DNA of 64,000 nucleotides from Acridotheres tristis (taxonomy: Eukaryota > Chordata > Aves > Passeriformes > Sturnidae). The stretch's first letter is position 1. Each line of letters begins with the position of its first letter. The translations under genes and the position numbers were made by a program. Shown here piece after piece: positions 14,977 through 26,303 of this stretch. Location of the stretch: contig CM072884.1 in assembly GCA_037013685.1 (NCBI GenBank), positions 104,335,548-104,399,547 on the forward strand, read 5' to 3'. The notes under the pieces were generated by a model, which did not search any database, had not been told where the DNA came from, and saw nothing but the letters and a program-made list of their open reading frames with translations.

Positions 14977-15120
14977 AAAACCAAACCCAAAACCCAAAAA
15001 CTTCCCCCAAACCCAAACAAAAACCTCCCAAAAAACCACAAACCAAAACAACCCCACAAATGAACAAAAACCCCACATAAACAAACAAACAAACCCCCCA
15101 ACCCCCCCCCCAAAACCAAA
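14977..15120. repeat. C/A-only low-complexity tract with long C runs
   Basis: A stretch of 144 bases contains a single G and very few T. It is built of A runs and C runs, including C6 at 15094-15099 and C10 at 15102-15111, with C4-C5 runs near 15004, 15052 and 15071. The minus strand, which is the DMD-sense strand, is therefore G/T only with at least five runs of four or more G. Confidence 0.9.
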
Positions 15121-18100
15121 GTCCAAACGTATTGAAATAGAAGATTATTCAGATTTGTACCTGTTATAATTTTAGTTTAGGGCTACCTCAAGAAGTTTAT
15201 ATAATCTGAATCCAAACAAAATTTAGAGCTGTCTAATGTGCATTTCTGTTACCTCTGAAAGTACAGAATATGTCTGTCACTTAGAGCCAGCTTTTCCTTT
15301 GTGCTTTTCCACAAAGTCAATTATGAAACATACGGCAGGTTTTGAATTATAAATGCAAGCCCTCTATACTGATCAAAACCACCATTGTGGGGTTTACATT
15401 AAAAAAACAAAATCAAAGCCTATAGGTTTTATTTTGAATATCTCTGGATGATAGTTCACCTACAGAGATTAGCTTTATGTTTTAAACTGTGTAAAGTTTC
15501 AGAATGATTTTTTAAATGAACTCGAACTAACATTGTCTTACAGAAGACGCATTGAATATCAACCCTGTGGCATGAAAGCAAACTTTAATATTCAATGACT
15601 ATGTTTTTATAGTCAAGGATCAGCAAAACACAGCAAAAAAGTAATTGCACATCATGCAATAGCTAAAAGCTGATTAATATACACAAAAGTATTTCACATT
15701 GGAACTTCTCATTTACTAACAAAATCTGCCCAGTAAAATTGGCAACTGCAATGTGACTGGAGCTGGTGATAAAATGGAAGCAGAGGATGCTTTCAAGCAC
15801 AGAAGTAAATGCAAATTAATGACATGCAACACTGTAATCAAGATGTAAGAAAAACTACCACAAATGTAGGCTTCTTCAGAACTTCTCTGAGTTTAGCTGT
15901 TTATTCCAATTTATCAAACGTAGTACATGATTTATACATTCCAGGGATTCTCAGCAAACTGGATTAAAAAATCATCCTCACTGATGAGCATTTTGCTTTA
16001 AACACTTTTCAAATTGTTCCTTAACTGTTTGGGCAGAGGGAGTCCCAGGAGTAACAGAATGCATATATGTGCACATAATCTACTTTTTAACCTTAAAATT
16101 CCTATCAAATTTGCATTTTTAGACGTTCAAGTGAACCCTTCATTGAGGGAATATTCACCTTCGAGTTTGTTTCATATTGTTATTCTATGTTTATATCTGA
16201 AACTAAATTACACACTGGTTTCCTTAGGGACATATCCAGTCTTTACAGCTGTATCCTGTTTACTGCAGCTACTGCTGTTGCATCCAGCAACATTTGCAAT
16301 TGCTCTCACTTTTTTTTCTATGTTTTCAAAAAAGGTGCATAGTTAAGGTCAACTAAGAACATTGCCATTGATGGAGTCCTAAAGTTAAAAGCAATTAAGC
16401 AGACTTAAATTGAAGATGAAATAGTAGATAAAAATCACTGCACTGGGAGGACATATGCAGCTTCTGATTTTCTAATGAAGATGCAGTTTTTCAGTGTTTC
16501 AGTGTGCAGCAGAATCTGTTCACTTTTTGTCACGTTCTTTACAATGTTAAATTGTGTATCCCTTTGCTACTAAAACCTACAGGATGGCTAATGACAGATT
16601 GGAAAACAGTACTTGGAAATAAAAATTATGTTAGTATTTCAGTATATTTAGTATTTTGGTATTTTTGTTCAATTGAAATTGAATTTCTTTTTATTTATCT
16701 TCCTCATATATCTTTATTCCATATTTTCAGGTGAATACATTTGTATGATCACATACTCTTTAGCAAACATCTCCTTGAGATATATATGAGCAAGTTCCTG
16801 CGACAAAAGTGTCTCTTAATCATTAACGAAGTATAACACTCATGTCTCAATTAGAAAAGCTTTGGGTTATGACTAAAATCTTATCATGATGCTCCATGTT
16901 GCTTATATAGTTGAGGTGTTTGTATGAAATGATCTTTTCCCATGCCAAACAGTAATTTTCTAGCTACTCTTTACGTTTTAATTCCATGCCTGTAACATTT
17001 CTTTCTAACAACTTTTCTTAGTATGCTTCATGCAGCGTGTCATAACCCTCAAGCATTAAAAGTTTTACAACATTTTCTCCAATAATGCAGCTTTTAAGAA
17101 AAGAAGATTGAGTTAAATTTGTTGGAAAATGAAGCTCAGAAAAATGTCTTCGTCTCTCTACTCCTGTATTAGCTCTGTGGTAGTGAATAGAAAAGATATC
17201 TTGATAAAGAAAACTAGGAGACAAGTATATAATAAAATTCAAAAGGCAATCTGGGTTATCTACTAGTCAGATATCTAATACTTACAGATTGAAATAATGG
17301 AAACTTTCCTAGCAGACATCTAGATAAATATAATATATCCAAATGACACTGTATTATCATGGTTTAAAATATTTAGATTTATTTAAAAACCTTTATTTAC
17401 TGCATAAACATTTTAATGTTAAACCCCACAACTCAATTGACCATTAAATTTCATTAACATAATACTGCATAAGTTCACATTATAAAGTGTGAAGCACATA
17501 AGTGAAGAAAAAAACTCATACCAACAACTTTGCACATATTTGCAGCAACCTTAATTCTCAGTAATTTATTGCTGTATTGAGTTTGTGGCCCCCTCAAGCT
17601 CTCAAACTAGCACCTACATATGGCATTTATGCTAACAGATTTTGGTCTTGCTGAAAAAGAGAAGGGAGGACCTTGACACACAGAGTGGGTAGGTGATAAG
17701 GAGCAAAGTTTGACCTCTACTCACTATTCTACTCTGTAGGCTGTAGATATCACTCAGTGACTCTGCTAGGCTCGTTATATAAAGGGTGCTGCTTGTGTTG
17801 TACCATAGTCTCATTTTCTGAGCTCAATTGCCACGGCAAATGCAATGTCATGAATGCTTGTGTTACAAAAATTATTTTTAAGAAAAGCAATTCATTCAGA
17901 GATGTGATGCATTTTTTTATGGTTTGTTTTTCTTAAACTATCTAGCCAGATATTTCCTAATATGCAAGTTTATCTGATGAATATTTGAAATTCAAAACAG
18001 ATAATTAGCATGCAGGAGGCTGCCAAACCTAAAGATCATATTTGAAACTATAATTTATCTCATAAAATTCAGCTTTTAAAACAGAAAACGAGAAATAAGC

Positions 18101-19533
18101 AAAATTAATATAAGTGATTTGGTCATTCTTAACCTATTTGTTAGAATATTTCCTTAAGTCTAACTGCAACCTTACTGACATTTACACAGTTCTCAATTAA
18201 TTCATTTTATGTGTCCCTTAGAATCTGTAGCTTCTAAATGTACAACTGCACAAACTAGTTCTCAAGATTTAAGGTCTAAAGATAAGGATATCACAGAACT
18301 CCTGTGTGAAACATAACTGATTTTAGCTATTACTTGACAAGAAGAAAGAAAAAATCATGAAAGGCATCCATTAGGAGAAAAATGGGCCAAATAATCCATA
18401 ATGATTCAGTAAGTAAGGCTAAACAAATCTCTCACGGCGAGAAGTGTTTGTAAAGACAGGTGGAGGATATTCTGAAAAATACGAACTTATTACAGTCAGC
18501 AGAAGAACTGGCACCTTGGAAGGTCAGAGAAAGAACAGATTCAAGAGCAGTTCAGCAGGATCCATGAATTAATTTTGAAAAAGAATCCAGGAAAACACCT
18601 GACCTTGCCCTGACAGACAGGCCACTTAGGGAAACAGAAAGAGCCCAGCTGGTGTGGCTGATTATTGCACTCTCAGTCTGCCCTGGGCTGGTGCATGGCC
18701 TCAGGTGCCAACATGAGAATGTTCCTGTCCACCAAAGCTGTGCATCCACAGCAAATAGAGCTGGAAATGTAAATTGTACCTGGCCATAGCCACTGCTTTC
18801 TCACTGGTATCGAGGCCTTTCTTAAAGCACAATTAGTAATTACACTCCTGCCATATTTTAGACTGAAAAGATCACAAAGAAGACAAAAAAGGCACAGTAG
18901 CTGAAGCAGGATCAATTTAACTCTGAGTCCCTTATTATATAGATGGAATTTTTCTTGTGTGAAATGGAGAAATTGTCTTGTTTGTGGAGCTGGCTGCATT
19001 AGAAGGGACACTGGACCAAGGACAATGCAGGCAATGGATGTGACAAGTGCTCCTTTGGAGAAGCTATCAGTCTTTGGAGGAATAAAAGAAAGTATGAGAC
19101 TTCTTGATATAGCTCTAATATGTAAGGAATCGGAGATATTATTCCCCATTTCCTTGAATATTACATTGGACAGTTGTCAGAAGTTGTCTCCTCTTTGTCT
19201 GTCATCTAAATTAAGTATGTAATTGATCTTTAAAAAAAGGAAAATTCTGACAGGCAAATCTTTCTATTTTTTTCCTTAATGTGTCTAATCTTTTCAAGTT
19301 CAAAGCATTCCAATTGAAATCAAACATAATTCTTATTTTAGAGTCCTGCTTATTAAGCACACTGCTTAAAAGATGGGCTTTGAGTAGATGGCAATACATC
19401 TTAGCTATCAGGAGCAGCTGTAAAATCTACTTTTTAATGGAAGATTTGGCATATACTCTATAAAATAGGACGATATTGTATAGATGTCACTCAACTTTGT
19501 AAAGCTTATATTGCTTATGTAATTTTTCATTCA

Positions 19534-19584
19534 TTTACTTCAGTTGTTAAGTGTAGCTAGGCTGCATTTAACAACTGGAGTAAA
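19534..19584. repeat. Near-perfect 20-bp inverted repeat with 11-base spacer
   Basis: The arm tttacttcagttgttaagtg (19534-19553) pairs with catttaacaactggagtaaa (19565-19584) at 18 of 20 positions as DNA. In a + strand RNA the other two positions would be G-U pairs, so the whole 20-base stem could form. In the DMD-sense RNA they would be A-C mismatches. Confidence 0.9.
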
Positions 19585-22500
19585 AAGAAGCTAATAGAAA
19601 TGAAGTAAAATTCAAGCAAAAATCACATTTAGCTTACAATAAATGTAACAACTTCAGCTACAATAAAAGTAAAATATTTAAGGTTATGTAATTATATTCT
19701 ACTACACTACAAATACATGAACTCCTTGTTCAGTACCAAAAGTTTACTTTTTCACACTATTGCCTATAAAAACAGTTCATATATTAATCTCCTAGTCCCA
19801 GAGCTGGAAAGCAATGACTAGCTGGATTTAAAAGATTTAAAATGTTGATATGTCCCCTTTAATTAGGAAAATAGGAAAGTCCGATTCCATCTAAAATTCT
19901 TACCCAGCTCATTACCTGCATAACACATTTTAAGACTGAACCGGCAGAAAATTATCCTTGCAGTGTTTAACCCCTCTGTAATGCTTAACACTATATACTC
20001 CTCTTGAACATTTGAACTGAATGAATTTGGAAATAAAGCTTAAGAGCTTTACTGTCCACTTTACTATGAGCAGTGTCCCATCAAGAGGACCAAGTGCAGT
20101 GCAGGCACCAAGGAAGGCAACAGCAGGCACTGTGTTTATGGAGGGCAGGCACAGGCTTCCCCTCACTCTCTGCCCCAAACCAGAGGCTACAGCCCTGCCC
20201 TCAGCCCCCACACCAGCTCGGATACACTAAAATTGCTGCTGGGTACTTATAATTCATTCAAAAACAAATTTAATCTCCTTCAGTTGCTTCTGATGTGAGG
20301 GCAGTAACTCCCTGCTGACAGATGGTAACGAGGAGCAGACCCATGATCTCTTCCTTGAGTGCTCTCGCTCAGTCAGCAGGAACACATCTGTTTATAACCT
20401 CTGCTTTCATTATAAAGGTAGTTAAAGGCTCAAGATTTCTCATTTATTTACACTCTGAGTTTAAATTTTTGTGACAAGTTTTGGAACCAAGGCTTCACAA
20501 CCCTGCAAATCATAAAGAAAATCTCTGCACTTGGACAAACCTCTAAAAAATATCATTTAGGATTTTATGTCAGACAGCATGAGAATTTACATCATATAAA
20601 GGCAAACTGAAAAGTATTATACTTTTTCTTTCCTTTGCAATAGTTTCAATTTTCCTATGTAGAGCTCAGAATTGAAAGACAGGAAAAAAATCATAATAAT
20701 TATGCTTTTAAAAAGCCAAAAAAATATTTTTTTCTTTTTTAATTTGGTAGATAGGTTAACTATCAGCCATACACATGGTTTTCATAGCTTGCTCAGAGCT
20801 TCACTCACTACATATACATAATCATACATTATTGATTTATGGTTCTCCATGTCTCTTCTCTGTCTGATGGATATTTCATACTTCCTTTTATGCTTTGTAC
20901 TTATCTACATTCTGCAGAAGAAACAATTAACCCGAGTGATTTTCTCAGAACAGCATCTCTTCATTTTTATCTTAGCAGAATTTCATTCAGATACATTCAT
21001 TTATCCTGTCTCTAAGTTGAACAAAAGTAAAAGAATCATGGCTTTAATCTGTTTGCTTTTACAATGAAAACTCAGGGGTTTTAGCTTTTTTTTCTGTGTT
21101 GAAATTCTGCATGGTTAAACAACAATTGAAAGAGAGATTAAAAATTAAGACAACAAAGAAGTATGTTTATAGAAACTGGCCGGCTATATCTCCACTGTGA
21201 AGCAGGAAAAGAATGAAGGATCTAAAACTAGAAAAAATGTATGTCACAAACTGATACATTGCAAATAAAATATTCTCATAGGAAACTAAAATGTGGAAGA
21301 GAGTGAGCAAGTGGAGATGCCTTGTCCTTGGAGTTAGCTCACTCCATAGCTAATTTATATAGAGAGGCTCACATGGATCTTCTCAAGGAGTCAAAGCTGT
21401 GCTCCTGAGAATCCAGCTTTGTCTTCAGCAGGACAAAGTTCAGTGAACTGCTATAATCTGTATAAGAAAATAAGCTTGGCTGGGAAATAACTTGGAAGGT
21501 TTCTGCACTGAGATGAAAGACTACTGTATTTTTGTAGAAGCATTTTAAATCCTTCAAAAGAATGGGCACAGCAAGAGGGTAAGAAGAGAGACACTATTAA
21601 CTGGCAAGCTGGATACACGGAGGAAGAATAATGTCAAAGATTAGTACAAATATAGAAGTCACACCTACTAGATTTCAACACATTCACGATGGCAGGACTA
21701 CTGAATATGATTTTAGAGAGAAAGTATCTTGCAGGCTTCAATCCCACTCCTCCTCTTTAATCCGAGGCAACAGAGATCTCCTAACACTGAGTAATGCACA
21801 AGTTTGCAGAGCAGAGGACAAGAGACACACGAGAGAGACAAACATGATTCAGAGCAGAGCTGCTTAATGTCCCCTTGTGCCCTGGGAGGACAGACACTGC
21901 ACAGGGATTGGGTTGTGCAGCAAGAACAAGTACTTCTTCTGGTGCTGCAAAATGGAACCTAGACACCTGATTTTGTTACCTGTCACTGCTTTGGAGCAGC
22001 TCCTCTATCTGTTCGATTGGAAGATAAGAATATGCATGTGCATGCATGCGCTCCTGAGATCCCTTTAATCATGGGGTGAGCTCTGCTAAAATGTGATCTA
22101 ACCTGAATTACAATGTAAAAATCCACAGCCTCCTACCTTTATTATCTGCCTTTTTTAGAAATAGAGATTTTTAAAAAAATCTTTTTGACACATATTCAGT
22201 AGTCTTTGAGGTATGCATTTTTCCATTTGCTTTTCAGATTTCTAATGTAGAGTAATTGCCTGTTTTGTCTTCTAAAACTTATATTTAGAAATTCTAATGA
22301 ATACCTAAAACATTAATAAAGAGTACAGACAAGTCTGTGCCTGCTTCTTCCTTTCCATTTTCTAGGTTGCGCTGCAGTAAGAGCAGGATCAAGGTCTTCA
22401 AAGAACAGGACTGATTAAACCGAAAACTATTTTTTTACAGTCCTCTCCTTTTGTAATCTAATGAAACCTTTAAATTCTGTACTAGACACAAGGAATATAT

Positions 22501-25462
22501 CAAGGAGACAAAAGATCAAAATAAAAAGGGTTGGATAAAATGTGTTTTCAAGCAGTTTTACATATTTTACCTCAGAGGCAAAGCAGAGGGTTTTTTAACT
22601 CAGTAGCACCTCATGAGCAAGTGCTCAGTGCCCTGGCAGCCTCGTCCACCTGCAGCTTGGGATACTTCTGCTGTCCTGGAACACAAAATCTACAATTCCT
22701 CAGTTTGCTGGGGAAGAGAAAGGCGGGGCTGAAGTTCTGGTCTAGCTCATCATCTCCATAAGGAGGGAAGCACATGAAAGGGTGGAAGGAAACGCAGCAG
22801 CTGATGCAAGGCCATTGAAAGACAATTTTCAAGGCTGACACTTGGCCAAGAAACCACCCAGTGCCAGACACTGAGAACAACTGAAGCCGGTTGTACACCG
22901 TAGATAATTGTATTGTCTGTGGCAATGTTGCCTATACAAATACAATTTGAAACAAAAAAAACCAAAACCAACTGGTGCGAATAAGCTCAAGAGGGAATTA
23001 TTGAAGTGATAGCTTTAGAAGCATCTACTTGTTACAGATGAATCAACTGTATACAAATGAAATTTTAACCAAGAAAATCACAGGTCTTGAAGATACCTAA
23101 CCATAAATAAACATTGATGCTGAAGACAGCATGAAGTACCGCCTGATTTATGGATTATTTAGTGCAATATCATCACAAATGGCGAAGTGATGAGATAAAA
23201 GAGTTAAGCATCAAGGGAAAAGCAGATAAAATGAAAACCAGTAAAATATGTAGTCCATCTGGTTAATGAAGAGGGCTAACAGCAATATTCTACATTGATG
23301 ACAAAGAAAATTATGTAAACATGAAGAGAATGCTACCTGTATCTTCTTAGCCTTCATGAAGTTCTTTTAGAGAACTAACAACTAATAGGAAAGTAATGCA
23401 TCAAAGATTTTTAAAAGTGTGTTTATTTTAAAAGTCAAAAAGGTACAGAAAACAATTTAGTTGTTTATAAATATGAAATACAATTGATGAGAATGAATGA
23501 ATAAAAAATGACTGAGGATAGCTGGAGAAGGCAATAGATATATCAGCTCAGTAAGATGCATTAAAACTTGACCATCTCAAGGACAGCAAGTTTTTCTATA
23601 AAAGATGTGGCCAAATTAAAACTTTAATTAAACTAGTAAAGTATGACAGATGTACTTGACCCCTTAACCAAACTATCAGTAATTTGGTACAGGCTCCAAA
23701 GCAAGTAAAGACCTGAGCTGTAGCCAAGAACTCCTCTAGAAACTCCCAAAGGGGCAGAGTGACCCAGAGAGCATCGATGCACAAGAGCTGGGAACACGGA
23801 CTGTGAGTAATGCATGAATAGCAGGTGGCTTTTCCCAGGGTCTTTTATCAAAGAACAAAGAAGGCTGTGGGTACAAGGAGGTTCATGCATACCCTTCCTT
23901 CTGTATTAAATTTGACTACAAGCCAACCACTTTATCCCATGCCTTTGACAGCCTCAGGGAGCCACCTCTGAGCTCTCCCTGCTGGGAGTGGGCACACAGC
24001 AGTGACCTCCCCTTGCCCTGGGACAGCTCTCAAGGTTGTTCCTTGAGGCAGAGACCTTTCTACAAGCAACTAATCTTTGGATAAGTCCAATTCAATTTCT
24101 CTAAACTGCAACTGCACTGTGCAGCAGTGACTCTCCCCTGGAGCTGGGGCTCCTCTCAAGGACTGAAATTCCTTACCTGAGAAATCCCTCTTTACCCAAG
24201 ACAGAGAGATCCCTTGCTTATGGATTCTTGGTAAGTGGCAGGTAGCATGCTAAATAAATATTAATGAAATTCATGTAGTTAATTCCATTAGACATATGCC
24301 ATTGTTCAAGTCTGAGACTAAGTCTGGACCTAGCCACAGCTAAGCTCCATTCAGGAGTTTAGAAAGGGGGTCTGCTCTGAAACTCATGACCATTGGGAGG
24401 GTCCTTACCCTTTGGCTCTTTGGTCTCTGGGTAAATCAGTCAAAACAGATTTGATTTTCCTTTGTGTAATGTAGTAAATAATAGAGTGAATCTTGCCATT
24501 GAACTTTATTAAGATGCACTTTTATAAATTCATATTAAACCCACTCTTGTTGATACCTCTGCCTGGTTCTTCCAGTAATTTGAATCACTAATTTGTGACA
24601 AACTGGTGTAGTAGGCAGGATCTGCTGCATAATGCTGCAATTTTTTATGGCTATTAAAATGGTTTTCAAAGTTAACAAAATAAACATAATTCTTTGAATT
24701 TGCAAATGACTCAGAACAGAAGACTAAAAAGAAGGAAGGAATAAGCAAGACCAACATTGACCATTTTACCAGTTACCCCTGACTCCTGGATGTGAGTGGC
24801 ACAGAGGTGCCAAGCACAGCATGAAGTGCATTTTGTGCTTAATTTAAGAATTGCCAAACTCCCCTTCCCATAATGGCAAGTGATGCCATGTGAAAGAGAA
24901 AAGGAGGATCTTTGCCTTCATGTTAGTGCCATAAACTGAGTCTTACATGCCAGAGCACTGACTTGCTTTCCAGCCTGTCTCTGGTAGACTGCCCCTCCTT
25001 GATAGAGCTTTCCAGTTCCTTTGTGACTGTTTCATTATTCATAGCCAAATGCAAACATCAGAAAACTTACAAGATTAATGCAACAGAAAACCAGTGTAGC
25101 CAGGTATAACTGAACCTCTGAACTGCACCACAGAGTTTCCTTCATGCATAACTCAAATACTTGTTCTAAGGCTGCTGTAGAAGTTCATCCTGTTGGGAAA
25201 ATTGCAACTGAAGTGCCACTGCAAGAGCCTTCTGTAACCAAATGGCTTCAGTGACACTAGATGAGCTTGCAAAGTGTTTAGGGAGTATAAAGAGAAACCA
25301 TGGAAACAGGTGTATTAAACCATACCCATATCTTTGTTACTTGCACTACAGTGTTTATAGCCAGTATTGCATCACCTGTTTCCTTCAGAAGTAGGATAAG
25401 TAGTTCAAAGCACTTGCTACAGGTAAAGAACTCAAAAGAGAAGAAAAATATGCAATTACCCA

Positions 25463-25464
<2 letters not shown>

Positions 25465-25493
<29 letters not shown>
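25465..25493. repeat. Poly-T run of 29 bases
   Basis: Twenty-nine consecutive T on the + strand make an A29 run in the DMD pre-mRNA, about 700 bases downstream of exon 62. It could be the tail of a minus-strand retroposed sequence, but I see no AATAAA or flanking duplication that would show this. Confidence 0.95.
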
Positions 25494-26164
25494 GTGTTGT
25501 ATGGTTGTTCTGCTTAGGGCATGAGAAGCAGGTATTTCCAAATTTTGATTTTTAAAATATGTTCTTCTCATTTGTTGTGCAAACACAACTCTTAAAGCAA
25601 ACTAGCTTAATTTGGGAACTTAACTCAAAAAGATTGAGCTTTAGGGACTAATCGACCCTTGCCATTCCTCAGCTATGGACTTTACCAAGTACTGTCCCCA
25701 AAGGAATTCATAGTATTGAGTATGTGCATTTAAAGCCATTATAAATGATCAAAATTATTAACTAACTAAATTATTATAAACCATTTCAACTATATGGGGT
25801 TAAAACCCTCTAGTGTATCACATTTACAACTGCAATTCAGAATGTTGAGGTTTTTTCAGTTTTGCAAAACCTGACACACATACACACAGAGGGCAACAGC
25901 ATAATTTAAACTATAATCCAGGTACTTCAAAGCTTTACTTCATTTGCAGGTGGTTTATAGTATCATAAACCCAAACAACTTACAAATTAGTGCATCCTAC
26001 TGTCTTTCTAGATAACTAGCACACTTCTGTGAAATGTATTTCAGGTTTTATTCCTTTTTGTCTTTCCCATTTAGACACTATAGGGCCAGTTTACAATCAT
26101 TTAAGAAAATTACTAACTCTCCTCTTAAATAAGAAATGTAAACAGCTGGAATGAATTTCTGTTT

Positions 26165-26172
26165 ATACTCAC
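26165..26172 (-). other. 5' splice site (donor) of DMD intron 62
   Basis: The minus strand reads ATCAA followed by gtgagtat, a near-perfect GTRAGT donor. It sets the exon 62 end at 26173 and leaves phase 2, as in human exon 62. Confidence 0.93.
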
Positions 26173-26233
26173 TTGATATAATACGGCACTTTGTTTGGTG
26201 AGATTGCCCTCTCCCAGGGGCCTTGGACTGAAG
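26173..26233 (-). CDS. DMD: Dystrophin exon 62 (first half of the WW domain)
   Basis: On the minus strand this 61-bp block joins the single base left by exon 61 (A + CT = Thr). It then reads SVQG-PWERAISPNKVPYYI and ends two bases into the Asn codon. The first WW-domain tryptophan (in PWER) and the central Tyr-Tyr (VPYYI) are present. The second tryptophan is encoded by exon 63, which is not in the window. Human DMD exon 62 is also 61 bp (c.9164-9224) and has the same phases. Gly before PWER, Glu after the Trp, and Pro in ISPNK are the dystrophin residues; utrophin differs there, so the gene is DMD and not UTRN. The acceptor is gttaacag and the donor gtgagtat. With its partner half, the WW domain plus EF-hand/ZZ region binds the PPxY tail of beta-dystroglycan. 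Exon 62 alone or with exon 61 (140 bp) is frame-shifting if skipped. Confidence 0.97.
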
Positions 26234-26276
26234 CTGTTAACAACAAACAAAGAAACAAATAAATAAATAACTGCAC
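26234..26276 (-). other. 3' splice site (acceptor) of DMD intron 61, with repeat-built pyrimidine tract
   Basis: The minus strand reads gttatttatttatttg, then tttctttgtttgttgttaacag, then the exon. The tract is T-rich but regularly broken by A and G, because it consists of short TTTA and TTTG repeats. The next AG upstream (gtgcag) is about 37 bases away, so the AG-free zone is clean. The branch point cannot be chosen by eye. Confidence 0.88.
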
Positions 26277-26303
26277 ACGTACATTCATACATACAAACAT
26301 ACC
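26241..26303. repeat. Tetranucleotide-type simple repeats beside exon 62
   Basis: CAAA, AAAT (three and a half copies at 26256-26269) and ACAT-like units follow each other directly upstream of exon 62 in the transcript direction. The inner part forms the pyrimidine tract of the exon 62 acceptor. Confidence 0.85.

Larger units (their letters stand above)
1..26172 (-). other. DMD: DMD intron 62 (3' part missing; at least 26.2 kb)
   Basis: This whole stretch lies downstream of exon 62 on the minus strand, and I could not find exon 63 in it, so the intron continues below position 1. It is AT-rich with no convincing gene; the small open frames have no family resemblance. Contents I can point to are the TA-rich tract at 519-583, the 15-bp tandem duplication at 5775-5804, the pyrimidine run at 5643-5666, the C/A tracts at 9706-9787 and 14977-15120, the inverted repeat at 19534-19584, and the 29-base T run at 25465-25493. 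GC-richer blocks with no identity sit around 12690-12950, 18550-18790, 20060-20230, 22610-22870 and 23930-24200. They may be old transposon remnants or conserved elements. In mammals this intron contains the Dp71 promoter and first exon; I see neither here. Confidence 0.88.

Noticed and set aside
24165..24185. Possible recursive splice site (minus strand tttctcag followed by gtaagg).
   Set aside because: The pyrimidine tract before the AG is too short and interrupted by purines. Saw-tooth RNA-seq coverage over intron 62 would be needed to support it.
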